Assembly (NCBI GenBank): GCA_951802425.1
Contig: OX637794.1
Span: forward strand, 682,001 to 746,000
Direction: 5' to 3'
Origin: Clavaria fumosa
Lineage: Eukaryota > Basidiomycota > Agaricomycetes > Agaricales > Clavariaceae
DNA length: 64,000 nucleotides
This document shows, piece after piece, positions 20,682-32,824 of this stretch. Position numbers and translations under genes: made by a program. Below the pieces are notes generated by a model that saw nothing but the letters and a program-made list of their open reading frames with translations, was not told where the DNA came from and ran no database searches. The first letter of the stretch is position 1; each line of letters starts with the position of its first letter.

Positions 20682-21016
20682 TGTCAACAAGTGTTGCGTT
20701 GACTCCCGGGTATTCGAGGGACTCAGGTAGAATCGGCCGAATGGGAGCAAAGGACGTATGTGATAGAAAGTAACAACCTAAGGGGTTGTTACAGGTGAGT
20801 ACGGTTACTTATATACTACAAGAGGATGAGTCATAGCGCCACATGGGAGAAGCATGTAGTCCGTGCATAAGGGGCGAGGCATGTGTGGTAACATGGGAAG
20901 GGCGCGGCATGAGGCATGTGGTACGTGAGAGGGGGAGGGCATGTGATGAGTAGAAAAAGGAGGGGAGTGATATGGTGAAAGGGAAGAGAAGGGGGTCACG
21001 TGGTAGAATTGTAACA
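20682..21016 (-). repeat. Gy-D 5' LTR
   Basis: Contains, in minus orientation, a TATATAAG box (20808-20815) and the self-complementary start word at 20769-20779. Followed on the right by TSD TTTCT. Confidence 0.92.
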
Positions 21017-21021
21017 TTTCT

Positions 21022-21296
21022 CTGCATTTCAGGCCAATTTCATCCTTCTGTCACCCTAGGGGACTGTGTGTATCTGGGGGGAAGAATTTGGAGCTTTGGA
21101 ACACCTAGGTAAGGTACAAGGTTTTATGTCATGACCCCTTATGTTTCTGCTGCAATTGTACATGAGTGGAGATGTTTTGGATTATGTCTGTATTTTTCCT
21201 GTAATCTACATATAAAAGAGCCTGTGTTTACAAAAAATCCCATGCCAAATGCTTCAGAATTGACCAAGGAGAGAGTAAATTTTATTTGGGTTAGTG
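21022..21296. other. Spacer without recognised gene
   Basis: About 275 bp of AT-leaning sequence between Gy-D and the MITE. No ORF with family resemblance was found. Confidence 0.5.
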
Positions 21297-21431
21297 CATC
21301 AGCAAAACAGCTTGGCTAAATTGTTGGTATAGAGAAGTATGGACCAGTATGTAACACCCCAAGACCTTTTGGGGTTACACACCAGTCCATACCAGTCCAT
21401 ACTTACATTTAGCTGAGCTGTTTTGCTGATG
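21297..21431. mobile_element. CATCAGC foldback MITE (135 bp)
   Basis: Termini CATCAGCAAAACAGCT and its reverse complement; the interior is itself nearly palindromic around CACCCCAAG and CTTTTGGGG. A longer relative lies at 52223-52622. The TSD is unclear. It sits just upstream of the SET copy 2 promoter. Confidence 0.75.
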
Positions 21432-21497
21432 CTGAGATTAAGGGCTTAGGCGCATTTTTGCTTATGTAAGCATAGTGGGGATGGCCCATATTGGTTC

Positions 21498-21674
21498 TGA
21501 TTCTTCTTGCGCAGACATCAACCTACCTCTTGTACACTGACCAGGACTGACTGGCGCTGACCGTGCTGACCGACCAGGTGATCATAGCCCCTCGAAGCTT
21601 GACAGGACTTACTTGGTTCTGTTTCCTCTCCCTTGCTTCCGAGCCGAGCCAAGCACATAACGCGAGTGAGGACC
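21498..21674 (+). promoter_or_regulatory. SET copy 2 promoter with captured rad1 first exon
   Basis: Nearly identical to 50425-50613. The left part contains, on the minus strand, the 9-codon first exon of rad1 (MSAQEESEP) but not its splice donor, since the homology breaks just there. The rest is the divergent rad1/SET promoter, here left without rad1. Confidence 0.75.
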
Positions 21675-23038
21675 ATGAAACGCGGTTTCTTGAACAAGAC
21701 TAAAGCTTCTGCTACGCGTCAGTTCTCGGATGATCTGCGGTTGCCATGCTCATTCTGCTTCCTAGATATCCCATCACAGTCCACTGTGACCAAACTTGCT
21801 GGCACGATCTCGAGTTCACCTCTCCCCATATCCATGCCCGACGATGCCACCACTCACCACTTCACCAAAACTATCCAAGGTGTCAAGTTCATGAACTACG
21901 ACCCCCACGCCACCGTTCAATATCCTGAGGACACCTGTATATTGACTTCCGTTGCTCCAAAGAGCACTCACATATTGCCGCTTGGAAATGAACACGCTGA
22001 ATGCATCTTCTCTGGTGGCACGGCCATAAAGACTGTCTTCTCCATACCCAAATTCCCTCTGCCCATGCCAATGCCAAATGGAATCACCTATCTGATTCAA
22101 CCCACATCTAATATGGGCCTCGGGATGTTCGCATCACAGGACATCAAGAAGGGTGATCTCATCCTTGCCGAACGACCTCTCTTCCTCGTCCCCCTAGTCA
22201 TACCTCGACCCGCCATCGGGGATTTTGACTTGGAGAGATTCCTTCAACCTTGTTTTGAGCGACTTTCACCAGAGAATCAAGCCGCCTATCGTGCGTTGGC
22301 TAATTGCCACACTGAAGACGGCAGTGGAGCCCTTCTGGGTATTGCCCGAACCAATGGCGTCAGCGTCCATTTGGGAGAAGGGCCTTTGAACAGCTACAGT
22401 GCTGTTTACAAGGAACTTTCTAGAGCCAATCACAGGTATAATGGCATTTTCTGTATTCATTCCGTCAGAACCCATCGCTGAGACACACACCAAATAGCTG
22501 TAGACCAAACGCTATAAACAAGTTTGCATTACCGACCTTCTCCGTTCAACTTCGAGCATTACTTGACATCAAGAAGGGTGATGAGATATTCATATCCTAC
22601 CTTTACTTGCCTGAAATAACCCCAGAACGCCAAGCTATTCTCGCTCCATATGGGTTCCAGTGTACCTGTGCCTCATGCACCTTACCCTCATTTGATCATC
22701 TCTATCAGAAACTCCACAACCGTGTCTTGCGCCTCCACAGCTCAGTCGTTAAATGGCTCCAAGACCGCTCCCTACCATGGGACCATCTCATCAAACCGGC
22801 CTTGGCATTGGTACCATTGTTGGAGGCGAATGGCATTGTTGCCATGGACATCTATCAGAAAAACATGGTCATACTGATGACATGTTATATGGCATTGGGA
22901 GACTTGCCTAATGCGATGAAATACTCAAGAATCTGTGGAATCTGGGGTCTTGTACGGGGGGGGGATCTGGAAAGCTATGAAAAATCAAAGGATCCTCTGA
23001 CAGTTCTGACACATATAGGATGGTGTACCCGTGTTTAG
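21675..23038 (+). CDS. SET-domain protein, copy 2 (one intron)
   Basis: Second copy, 433 residues: exon 21675-22435, intron 22436-22497 (62 bp), exon 22498-23038. Same SET motifs as copy 1: GLGMFASQDIKKGD, NHSCRPNA across the splice, and CTCASC. It is shorter because a few residues are missing after GDFD. Differences from copy 1 are scattered substitutions with no stop, so the gene looks usable. Its 3' flank is split 239 bp past the stop by the nested Gy-C block. Which lysine substrate it would methylate is unknown. Confidence 0.85.
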
Positions 23039-23276
23039 CACTTTTTCTTTTTTTTTCACAGCAGGAGACAAGTGAATTAGACCTGATTTTTTCATGAAAC
23101 TGGCCTGAGGTATCCAGAGATCTCACCTCATGTTCTATGGTTCTAGAGATATGGGTTGAAGCCAAGAGGTATAGACAAGTACTAAGGATGGTAATGAAAT
23201 GACATATCCAAACCAGTTGCTAACATGTAAAAAGAGTGTTTCCACTGGTACCTTGATTTATGAGTGATGAGCCTGG

Positions 23277-23911
23277 TGTCGTGGTGACATCATGTGACCT
23301 GAAAAGGTTGCGGACCTGTGACCAGTCACATGACTGGTAAGTCATGAGGTCTCACATGACAGTAACCAACAGTACAGCCCAAATGTGTGATGGCACATCA
23401 AGTGGGATGCCATCACCCTGTCATTGGTCTGACGCCTGACATTGCCCATCAAACGACTATTCCCATCACAACCTTGTATTCTCCCATGCCCCTCCCTTAC
23501 CACTATCCCATCCCCCTGACACCCTTATCTCCCTCCCACATCAGTTTCTTATCTCCTTGGCACCCTTGTCCTTTCCCTTACCATTATCCCATCCCCTCAC
23601 CAACTGACACTTCCCTTCTTGGCACTATCGCAACCCCATGATTGTCACTTGGATACCTTCATTCCTTCCCAACTGTCGCTTCCACTGTACATCTTTCCTT
23701 GTTACCTTGTACTATGTCATTCCTATGGCCCCAGACTCTAGTATATATGAGTAGGTACATGACCTGTAATTCCTTAGACTTTAATATTCTCAGACATCAA
23801 ATCTTTCTACCTCCTTGTTGAGCCTCTTCATCAGCTATCCACATGACCTTCGTGACCTTGTTGTGACCTCACTGCAACCTTTGAGCTCCAGATTTAGGAT
23901 CAACTGTGACA
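23277..23911 (+). repeat. Gy-C outer 5' LTR (635 bp)
   Basis: Starts TGTCGTGGTGACATC and ends CTGTGACA. TATATAT at 23742-23748 precedes the putative start word AGACTTTAATATT (23776-23788) by 34 nt. Confidence 0.9.
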
Positions 23912-23912
23912 T

Positions 23913-23925
23913 AATATTAAAGTCT
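23913..23925 (+). promoter_or_regulatory. Gy-C primer-binding site (self-complementary type)
   Basis: AATATTAAAGTCT, one base past the LTR, is the perfect 13-nt reverse complement of LTR positions 23776-23788. The same arrangement is kept in the inner copy (plus-strand 43941-43953). Confidence 0.75.
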
Positions 23926-24061
23926 CAACCCCATCCCTTGTCCCAACTTGGCATCCGTGATGCCCCGACATTGACGACCAACCCCAACCAACCCCACCTG
24001 GCCCTCCTAACATACTTGGAAGCTGCAACCCTCGCTATTTGCCAAACTGGATTCTCAAACA

Positions 24062-24649
24062 TTGAGAAAGAAGAATTTGCCAGAGCCCCTAGGTCTCACC
24101 AATCACCAGAAACAACACCGTTTCTTCACCCTTTGCCACATTGGTTGCCATACACCAGTACCAGTAACATGTTGCAACTCCCCGGATGGACGTCCCCTGA
24201 GAAGTACAGTCTACCACTCCGTAGAAAGACAATTTATCAAGACAGGACTGTGGTCCTCGAGAGAAATCTGTCAGCAGAAACTTTACCCTGAATTCCTTCC
24301 TGCCAATCTTCCCACACTACTAACTGCCGCCCTTAACAAGGAAATATTCCATCAGGCTACCGAAGGCCTGATGATAGAGACATCAAAAATGTTGAGTCCC
24401 CACCGAGAACACCCTCGCCCACTCCTCCTGCACGAATCAGTACCCACGTCGACACCCCCAAGCCCGAATCCGCCTCCAACCATTTCTTATGAGCACGCAC
24501 AGCCAACGTGTGGCTCCTCATCGACACCAGCCGCCACCCAGCCCGACTCACCACTTGGGCGCCCATCAACCCCTGAGCATACCCTAGTGCCTGGCCTCAG
24601 CCTGCTTCAGATATCTGAAGAAGTCTTCAGGATGCCCTTGGCCAGCTGA
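24062..24649 (+). pseudogene. Gy-C outer leader ORF upstream of gag
   Basis: A 195-codon open stretch before gag. The segment around ICQQKLYP, LTAALNKEIFHQATEGLMIE is also readable in the inner copy near 43490-43620 despite frame breaks there, which suggests real coding sequence. It could be the N-terminal part of gag or a separate leader protein. No known domain. The start is not an ATG, so a 5' exon or frame break is likely. Confidence 0.45.
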
Positions 24650-24799
24650 GTACCCTCACCGCCATCCGCAACCCCTGCCCTCCCTGTAGCTCTCAATCCC
24701 CCATCACCTCAGACTCCCTCTCCCCCTCCTCAGTCTCTTCCATCTCCTTTGCCTCCGAATCCATGGAACTCCCAGACATTAATGACAAAGTCTTTGGAT

Positions 24800-25684
24800 A
24801 TGATGTCTAGTGGATTCTCCCTTGCCCCCTTCGATGGAAGCAAGACTGCTTACTGAACCTTCACCTGGCAGCTCAATGTCTTTTTCCTTGCAGAACCCAA
24901 AAGGTTCAATACAGACATAAAATGAATTCTTTTTGCCCTGAACCAGATGTGCGGAGGTTACGCTGGAGATTGGGTGAACTCTGTTGTCGAGAAGATAGTC
25001 GTGAGTCCCATCTTGTGCCCCACTTGGGCTGTCTTCAAGGGGAGAATGGACGTGGAGTTTTCTGACTTGGTAGAAAAGGAGAACACTTACCTTAGGCTTG
25101 GAAAGCTTAAGCAGGGTAAGCAACCAGTCAATGAGTTTCTGACAGAGTTTGACCAGCTAGTTGCAAAGGCCGAACTTTCTGAGGAAACCCACTGAGACCT
25201 CCTCGTCACCCTCCTCAAACCCACGCTAAACTTTGCCATCACTGACCATATTTATGCCACTGCCTCTCTTCCTCCAAACTACTCTGCTTGGAAGAGAAAA
25301 GCCCTTGCCATCAACATGATGCTTGAATGTCGCGATGCTATGCACCCTGCCCAGCAAGTCATTTTTGCCAAACCACCCAACCGCCCGGCCCCGCAACCTT
25401 CTGTGCCCCCCCAACATGACCCAAACGCCATGCAGGTCGACCGAATCCTGTCATGCGGCAATTGTTACAATTGCCAGCAGCCTGGCCACCTTGCGCGTAA
25501 TTGCCTGCTCCCTCACAAGCCCCCAAATTCCCTGCATTGATGTCCGCACCAACGATACCTCAACTGCCACTGTCAACAAGCTTGAGGCCCTGGTGGCCCA
25601 ACTCCGTGACACCATTGAGGTGAAGGACAAGGAGCTCAGGGTGTTGAAAGAGGTGAAGGCGGATTTTCCCACAGGCGAGGAGTG
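24800..25684 (+). pseudogene. Gy-C outer gag
   Basis: Gag related to the intact minus-strand copy at 42198-43187. Recognisable parts: SGFSLAPFDGSK, CGGYAGDWVNSVVEKI, NEFLTEFDQLVAKAEL and the zinc knuckle CYNCQQPGHLARNC near 25460. In-frame stops occur early (TGA in YWTF, TAA in DIKQI), at THRDL and after the knuckle. Not functional. Confidence 0.8.
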
Positions 25685-26855
25685 AAGGAAGCAGCCTCCC
25701 CACCTAAGTCCCCCCCCTGTACTAGTGCTGTGACAATGCCATCTTCTGATTCTCATCCAGAACTGCTTCTAAGGACAACAAAGATAGTAGGCCATCAACA
25801 AATGGCCCAACTCGAATTCAAGGTACGGATCTCCCCCCCCTGCATTCCCGAGTAGAGCCGTGCTTGGAAAAGTGCTCATTGACAGTGGAAGTACTACCTC
25901 GGTCATGGACCATGGCTTTGCCAAGCGAAACCAGTTTCCCATGGAATGGCTCCTGGCCCCGATGATCATGAGGAATGTGGATGGCACACCTAACTCGCGA
26001 GGACCCATCACACACCTCACCAAGACCTCACCAAGGTCGCGGTCGAGTTTGGCCTCAGTCACCGCAAGGTTATCAAATGCTACCTAGGTGACTATCCCAA
26101 CTTTGACCTTGTGCTGGGCAATGATTGGCTCTGGAAGCACAACCCCATTATCGACTGGCGAACCCGATCTCTCGAATTCCAACACTGCCGCAACCTTCCC
26201 TGCAGTGCCGCAGTTTGTGTCATCGCCCAACGACTCCCCCGACTGGCCCACACTCTTCCCACAAGTATTCGGAGAAGAGTTCTACAATGTATTACCCCCA
26301 CACCACCCCAGAGTTGACATCGACATCCAGCTGGAGGATGGTGCCCATCCCTACTGATCCCAAATCTACCTGACACCCAAGACTTACCATGCAGAACTCC
26401 ACAAGTGGCTAGACGAGAACTTTGCAACTGGACACATCTACCCTGGCCAGTCGCCCTGGGCGAGCCCCCTCTTCTTCAAGAATGAAGGAGACAAGCTCCA
26501 GCCTGTGGTTGACTACAAATGGTTAAATGAGGTCATGGTCAAGAATGCCTATCCCCTCCCTCTCATCCGGAACATCTATGACTGCCTGCAGAAGTTCCGA
26601 TACTATAAAAAGATCAATATCTGGATTGGATTCAATAATATCTGGGCATCGAAGGAGAGCAAGAGATTACTGGCATTCATATGCGAATACAGACAATTCC
26701 TCTGTCGAGTCATGCCTTTTGGAGTGACTAACGCCCCTGTGATCTTCCAGGCCTTCATGGATAATGCCTTAAAGGATCTTGTGGCCACCAGTCAAGTTTT
26801 TGTCTATATTGACAACATCCTCATCTGTTCCGATACTTGCAAAGAACTCTGCGAC
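25685..26855 (+). pseudogene. Gy-C outer protease and 5' half of RT
   Basis: Protease with VLIDSGSTTSVMDHGF near 25880, then frame-broken sequence to RT: VDYKWLNEVMVKNAYPLPLI, VMPFGVTNAP and VYIDNILICSD, where the second catalytic Asp of YIDD has become Asn. RT is cut at 26855 by the inner Gy-C copy and resumes at 44592. Confidence 0.8.
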
Positions 26856-27492
26856 TGTCATGGTAAATCCTAAATCAGGAGTCCAAAGGTCACAGTGAGG
26901 TCGCAACAAGGTCGCGAGGGTCACATGTTTAGCAGACAAGTTGGCACAAGTGCAAGTAGAAAGAGGCAATTTCTAGAGAATATTGAAGTCTAAGGAATTA
27001 CAGGCCATGTACCTACTCATATATATACTAGAGTCTGGGGCCATAGGAATGGTATAGTACAAAGTAGCAAGGAGAGACATACAGAGGGAGCGACAGTCGG
27101 GAAGGAATGAAGGTATCCGAGCGACGGTCACAGGGTTGTGATGGCACTGGAAAGGGAAGCATCGGTCAGTGGGGGAACAGGATAACGGTATAGATAAGGA
27201 ACAAGGGCATCAAGGAGATAGGAAGCCATTGTGGGAGGAGGATAAGGGTGCCAAGGGGATGGGATAGCGGTAAGGGAGGGGCGCAGGAGAGTACAAGGTC
27301 ATGTTAGGGATAGTTGCTTGATGGGCGATATCAAGTGTCAGGCTGTTGACAGGGTGATGGCATCCTGCTTGATGTGCCATCACACATTTGGGCTGTACTG
27401 TTGGTGGTAGTCACGTGAGTCCCATGACTTACTGGTCATGTGACAAGTCACGTGTCCGCAACCTTTGCGGGTCATGTGATGTCGCCACAACA
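26856..27492 (-). repeat. Gy-C inner 3' LTR
   Basis: 637 bp, reverse complement of the Gy-C LTR type. The adjacent purine tract on the minus strand (AGGAAGGGGAATA) precedes it as expected. Confidence 0.88.
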
Positions 27493-28870
27493 TATTCCCC
27501 TTCCTAAGATTTGTTCTCCTGAACAAACTCCGCAATGGCCTCCTTCATGTCTGCGAGGTTCTCCAGGAGCTCCCACATATTCTCCTCGGGTGGGTAGCCG
27601 ACCCAACTCACTGGTACTGAACCTTTCCTCTTCACTTCCTCTTAGCCAGGACTCTCTCAATGTCGTATTGCTCCCCTCCTTCCACAAGTTTGGGCAGGGG
27701 TTGGACAGAAGATGGGTCTCTGCAGAAGGGTTTGAGTAAGGTCTTGTTAAAGACTGGGTGGATCTGCCAACTTGGGGGAAGGGTGAGGCGATAAGCCGAT
27801 GTTCCCACCTTTTCCTCCACAGGGAAAGGGCCAACAAACTTGGGTCCAAGTTTCTTGGAGGGGAGTTTGAGGGGGAGGTTTTGTGAGTTCAGATACACTA
27901 GGCCACCCTTCTTATAGATCTCCAGCTCTCACGAGTGGTCATCGTAGGTTGCGGAGTCAATTTCTTGGCCTTTGCATAGGATTTCACGAAGCCAGTCGCA
28001 GGTGGCAGAAATCTTGGCAAGGAAATCGTCTGCGGCAGGTACGTTGGAGCTGATGGGAAAACCGGGGATCGGGGAGGGGTCGAAACCGTGGAGAGCCGAG
28101 AAGGGGGTGATGTCCGAGTCATGAATAGGTCATGAGTTGAGGGTGAACTGGGCTAGGGGGAGAACAGCAGCCCAATTGGCCTGGTCTTCCTTGGTCAGTG
28201 CACGGAGGACTACCTCTACTTCCTGGTTAGCTCTCTCCACCAATCCATTGGTCTGGGGGTGGTAAGCAGTAGAGGCAGTGGACTTGATGCCTAGCTTGTC
28301 ATAGACTTCGCGCATGAATTTAGAAATAAACTGTTCCCCTCAGTCGGACACTACCTTCTCTGGGAGTCTGTAGTAGGCATATATCTTCTTGAGGAGGATC
28401 GAGGCTGCCCCCTCCAATGTGAGTTCCTGGACCATCGGGGCAAGGACTATTGTCTTGGTCAAGTAGTCCTTGATGACCAGGATCATGTCATATCCTGCAG
28501 ACTCCGAGACAGGACCAATCAAATCCCAACCGATGACCTGCCAAGGTCGCAAGGGGATGGGGAGAGGGTGGAGAGGCACCGGCTTACGACCACATTGGGG
28601 TTTTATCCTCGGGCAGACATCGCAGGCAATAATGTAGGTGCAGGTGTCCTTTCTAAGCAAGGGCCAATACCAGTATTTTGCGACCACAACCTGGGTTTTA
28701 GAGATTCCAGGGTGTACAGTAGTCCAAGCCGAGTGGTGAAGGTCAAGGATGTCCTTTACGAGTGATGCCAGGACCCAGAGCTTTTCCTGCACCTGGAGGT
28801 ACCCTTCCTTATCCTTCTCCACCTCTTCCAGAGGGGTCTCCAAGGCCTGTTCGATCCTCAATTTCTCCAT
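27493..28870 (-). pseudogene. Gy-C inner integrase and chromodomain
   Basis: Minus strand: integrase zinc region (HHSAWTTVHPGISKTQ, CDVCPRIKPQ), catalytic-core pieces WDLIGPVSES, VVSD at the 28340 end and HPQTNGLVERANQEVE, then GPFPVEEKVGTSAYRL and a truncated chromodomain (YDIERVLAKRK then stop). Broken by several stops and frame changes. Confidence 0.8.
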
Positions 28871-30655
28871 TAGGGACAGGGTTTTGTTGACCCAGAAGAA
28901 ATGATCTGGAAGCAGGACCTGAGCCGGGCAGGGAGGTTGGTCATCATAGTCAGGGTGGCAGGATAGGGTGTCAGTGGCAGCATTTGATTTTCCGGAACAG
29001 GGAACAATCTTAAAGTGGAAGAGGGACAGGAACTGTCTCCATCAGTTCTGGCACCCATTGAGTGGATTCGGCTTCCAGAAATAGGAGAGGTTCTTGTGGT
29101 CCATATGGACCTCGAAGTCCTGACTGAGGAGATAGTGTTTCCATTCCTCAAGTGCATGTACCACCACGAGGAGTTCTAAGTCATAGACATTGTAATTTAA
29201 CTGGGCATCCCGGAGCTTTGTTGAGAGGCAGTCCACCATCCTCCATATTCCATCCTGTTGCTGATATAGGATAGCCGAGGTCACGACCTCGCTGGCATCC
29301 ATCTCAATCTTCCAAGGCATCCTGTCCTGTGGGATTGTGACCTGAACTGAGTTCCATATTGCATCCTGGATGTCATAGAATGACTTTAGTGCGGTGTCCA
29401 TTAACTTAAATTCACCTTTGCCAGTGCAAGCATGGAGGGGGGCAGCGATCCTGGCATAGTTTGGAATATACCATCAGTAGTAACTCCCAAGGGCCGTGTA
29501 CCTGCATGTGTCTTTGGCTGACTTTGGAATTGGCCAGTTATCGATTGCCGAACATCTTTTCTCACTCTTCTCAATGGTCCCTTGTCAGATTTTATTACCA
29601 AGGAAAGTCACCTCCATTCGCTCGAATTCGCACTTCATGGGTTTGACAGTCAGGTGGTTTTCCTGGAGGACCTGGAAAACTCGCATGGTAAGGTTGCGGA
29701 GTTCTTTGTGAGTATCGGAACAGATAAGAATGTTGTTGATGTACACAAAGACCTGACCGGTGGCCACAAGATCCTTCAGGGCATCGTCCATAAAGGCCTG
29801 AAAGATTGCAGGGGCATTAGTTGCTCCGAAAGGCATGACTCAGCAGAGGAATTGTCCATATTCGCATATGAATGCCAGCAACCTTTGATGCCCAGATGTT
29901 GTTGAATCCGATCCAGATGTCGATTTTCGAGTAGTACTGGAACTTCTGCAGATGATCATAGATGTTCCAGATGAGGGGGAGGGGGTAGGCATTCTTGACC
30001 ATAACTTCATTTAACTGTTTGTAGTCAACCACAGGCCAGAGCTTGTCTCCTTTGTTCTTGAAGAAGAGAGGGCTTGCCCAGGGTAGATATGTCCAGTTGC
30101 GAGGTTCTCATCCAGCCACTTTTGAAGTTTGGCATGATAGGCTTTTGGCATTGGGTAGATCTGAGATTGGTAGGGGTGGGCACCATCCTCTAGCTGGATG
30201 TCGATATTGACTCTGGGGTGGTGCAGGGGTAAAACATTGTAGAACTCTTCTCCGAATACTCGCGGGAAGAGGGTTGGCCAGTCAGGGGAGTCATTTGCAA
30301 TGACACATACCATAGCACTACAAGGGAGGTTGCGGCAATGTCGGAATTCGAGGGAGCAAGTTCGCCAGTCGATAACGGGGTTGTGCTTCCAGAGCCAATC
30401 ATCGCCCAGCACAAGGTCAAAGTCGGGGTAGTTGCCAAGGTAACACTCGATAACCTTGCGGTGGCTGAGGCCAAACTCGACTGCGACCCTGGTGGAATGC
30501 GTGATGGGTCCTCACGAGTTAGGTGTGCCGTCCGCATTCCTCATGATCATCAGGGAAGGGAGTCGTTCCATGGGGAACTGGTTCCACTTGGCAAAGCTAT
30601 GGTCCATAACCAAGGTCGTACTCCTGCTATTGATGAGTACTTTTCCAAGTGCAGC
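28871..30655 (-). pseudogene. Gy-C inner protease end, RT and RNase H
   Basis: Minus strand: protease continuation VLINSRSTTLVMDHSF (DSG has become NSR), RT pieces VDYKQLNEVMVKNAYPLPLI and MPFGATNAPAIFQ, then VYINNILICSD (YIDD has become YINN), and RNase H WKIEMDASEVVTSAI with VHMDHKNLSYFWK. The loss of both the protease Asp and the RT Asp pair by G-to-A changes shows it cannot be active. Confidence 0.8.
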
Positions 30656-31081
30656 CCTACTGTTAGGGATGGGAGTAATCCCATAGTCAGAGTGCAAAGT
30701 ATCTGGTGCATAGCCTACAATCATCCACCATTGTGGCTGGTCATCAGTAGAACCTCTTGGAACACAGTTCTATGTTCTAAGATAAGTGGTTTGGGAGAAG
30801 CATTAGCAATGGTGCTTCATTGACTAAGCACATTACCTGCCACATCCCTCTGTATTGCCTATAGGATCACTCTTGTGTCACCAGAGTGATTCTGTGGTTC
30901 TAGGTAATCTCTGACAAGTCCCATTGACAGAATAATTCCTTACTCTTATTGTGAATAAGAGTAAATATGCAAACATTACAGTTGACTATGCACATCTCAT
31001 TGCATAATTGCATAGGCATATGAAGGATATATTGTAAGGATGTCATGTTTGTACTTTCAGGGTTTCAGTATGTATGCCCCT

Positions 31082-31806
31082 TGTTACGACCCCATCCGCT
31101 TGCATAAGCACTATCCCCGCCCCGGACTCCGAGCTCCGTACCAACTCCGATCCGCTCCGCCGTAACTCCGTACGCCCCGCTCTGCATCTTCATCGGACTT
31201 TACTCCGCCGACCTTTGGACCATTCGGACTTCGTTCTAGAACCTTCTCCCTCCATCCCCTCATTCTGTTTACTATTGAGAGGATACCCTTGACCCATGGG
31301 AGTCGCTTTTGTTGTTGTTTCTTTGTTCCATGAAAATTGCACAGGCACATGTGGTGAAACTCTCCTAGTAATTTGATATGTACATTGTTTCACATTACTC
31401 CTATACTCTGTCCTTGCAGTATAAGTTTCCACCTGTATCTCCCTGCTCCTTAGTTCGAATATTAACGTCTCTTGATCCTAAAAACATCTCTGAGCTTTCG
31501 TCCTCATCGTCCTCGACGTTCTCCATGTCATCTGACCAACTCCGACCAACTCCGACGGACTCCGATCAACTTTGGAGTTTTGACTTGTGTTCTGATCCTT
31601 CCTTAGGTATTGTTCTTGTTTGATAAATAGGGACACGTATATACGCGGTGGCACAACACATACGTTGAGGCCGCAGTCCCATAAGTCTCTCTTCCTCTTG
31701 TTTACTTCTCCGTTTCTCCGATATCGGACTCCGACCGGACTCCGATAGAATATCTCCGCTTCGCTCCGCTAACCCCTTCGCCGCTAACCTTGTTAGGACT
31801 GTGACA
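31082..31806 (+). repeat. Gy-B 5' LTR (725 bp)
   Basis: Starts TGTTACGACC and ends ACTGTGACA. TATAAG box at 31420-31425; start word AGTTCGAATAT at 31452-31462. Confidence 0.92.
31420..31462 (+). promoter_or_regulatory. Gy-B TATA box and putative transcript start word
   Basis: TATAAG starts 32 nt upstream of AGTTCGAATAT, the word complementary to the primer-binding site. The spacing fits a normal TATA-to-start distance. The start itself is inferred. Confidence 0.6.
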
Positions 31807-31808
31807 GT

Positions 31809-31819
31809 ATATTCGAACT
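31809..31819 (+). promoter_or_regulatory. Gy-B primer-binding site (self-complementary type)
   Basis: ATATTCGAACT, two bases past the LTR, is the exact reverse complement of LTR positions 31452-31462. No tRNA-like TGG site is present here. Confidence 0.75.
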
Positions 31820-31846
31820 TCAAACCTCGTATATACAAACTTAACA

Positions 31847-32824
31847 ATGCCTACTACACGTTCCGGTGCTCGACCTCCACCTCCTGTTGCTGACGACGTC
31901 GACATTCCAGAACCGGCCGACAATACTCCGACTCCGAGTGTGTCCGGACCTCCGGACCACGACGAAGAGTCAGATCCCGTGGTCACTGACGACGACGACG
32001 AGCTAAATGAACCTCATAAGGTACGCTATGTCCTTTCCTTTCTCCGAGGCTTCGCCTTGGAATGGTTCGAACCAATGATCCTGGATGGTGAAGACCATCC
32101 GGTTCTTTCGAACTATAAGATGTTCATTGCTCAACTTACAGAGAACTTTGGTCCTTACGACGCGATCCATGAGGCAGAGTTCGAACTCGAACGCCTCCGG
32201 ATGCGCGAGGACCAGAAGTTGACGAAATATACCATTTCATTCAACAGATTCGCGTCCATTGTCCATTGGGACGAGTACACGTTGCAGCGGCAGTTCTACA
32301 AAGGACTTGCTAGCTGCATCAAAGACGAACTGGCCCGCGTTAACCGTGTGGACACGCTCCGTGGACTCCGCGAGCAAGCCAGTGCGATCGATGGCCGTTA
32401 TTGGGCTTGTCAGCAGGAGATCTCTCGGGACTCCGTTAAAGCTCCGACGCCTAACAACACCATAAAAAAGGAGACTTCGGATATTCCCAAGTCCCCGAGC
32501 ACTTCCGGCGCTAATACCAAGTCCGAGAAACCCTCGGATAAGCGTCCGGTGAACTCCGGTTCGACTTCTGGGAACTCCGTTCCAAAGGTCGCTGAGGGCT
32601 CCGCTAACTCTGGTAGCTCCAGCAACACAAAGAAGGCCCATCTGGGTCAGGATGGAAAACTGACTCCAGAGGAACGCCAATGGCGTTTCGATAATAATCT
32701 GTGCCTCTTCTGTGGAATAGCGGGCCACAAAGCCAACGAGTGTCGTAAGCGGACCTTGCGGGCCAGTGCCAGCGCTGCACGAATCACCTCCGAGGGAGAT
32801 GACTCCGTGCCAAAAAAAGATTGA
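31847..32824 (+). CDS. Gy-B gag, 325 aa, probably internally shortened
   Basis: Open frame from ATG 31847. Acidic N-terminus, then the second half of a retrotransposon gag domain (VRYVLSFLRGFALEWFEP through YTISFNRFASIVHWDE), a Ser/Thr-rich linker and a CCHC knuckle CLFCGIAGHKANEC near residue 296. The first helices of the usual gag core appear to be missing between the acidic stretch and VRYVLS, suggesting an in-frame deletion. The stop overlaps the start of the pol frame. Confidence 0.85.
   Translation: MPTTRSGARPPPPVADDVDIPEPADNTPTPSVSGPPDHDEESDPVVTDDDDELNEPHKVRYVLSFLRGFALEWFEPMILDGEDHPVLSNYKMFIAQLTENFGPYDAIHEAEFELERLRMREDQKLTKYTISFNRFASIVHWDEYTLQRQFYKGLASCIKDELARVNRVDTLRGLREQASAIDGRYWACQQEISRDSVKAPTPNNTIKKETSDIPKSPSTSGANTKSEKPSDKRPVNSGSTSGNSVPKVAEGSANSGSSSNTKKAHLGQDGKLTPEERQWRFDNNLCLFCGIAGHKANECRKRTLRASASAARITSEGDDSVPKKD

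Larger units (their letters stand above)
13964..21016 (-). mobile_element. Gy-D: full-length gypsy chromovirus (minus strand)
   Basis: LTRs of 335 bp at 13964-14298 (3') and 20682-21016 (5') are flanked by TSD TTTCT at 13959-13963 and 21017-21021. Reading on the minus strand: 5' LTR, primer-binding site, an open leader frame (ORF0), gag, pol with protease, RT, RNase H, integrase and chromodomain, an extra ORF, purine tract, 3' LTR. Only one nonsense codon was found in gag-pol, so this is a young copy. Confidence 0.93.
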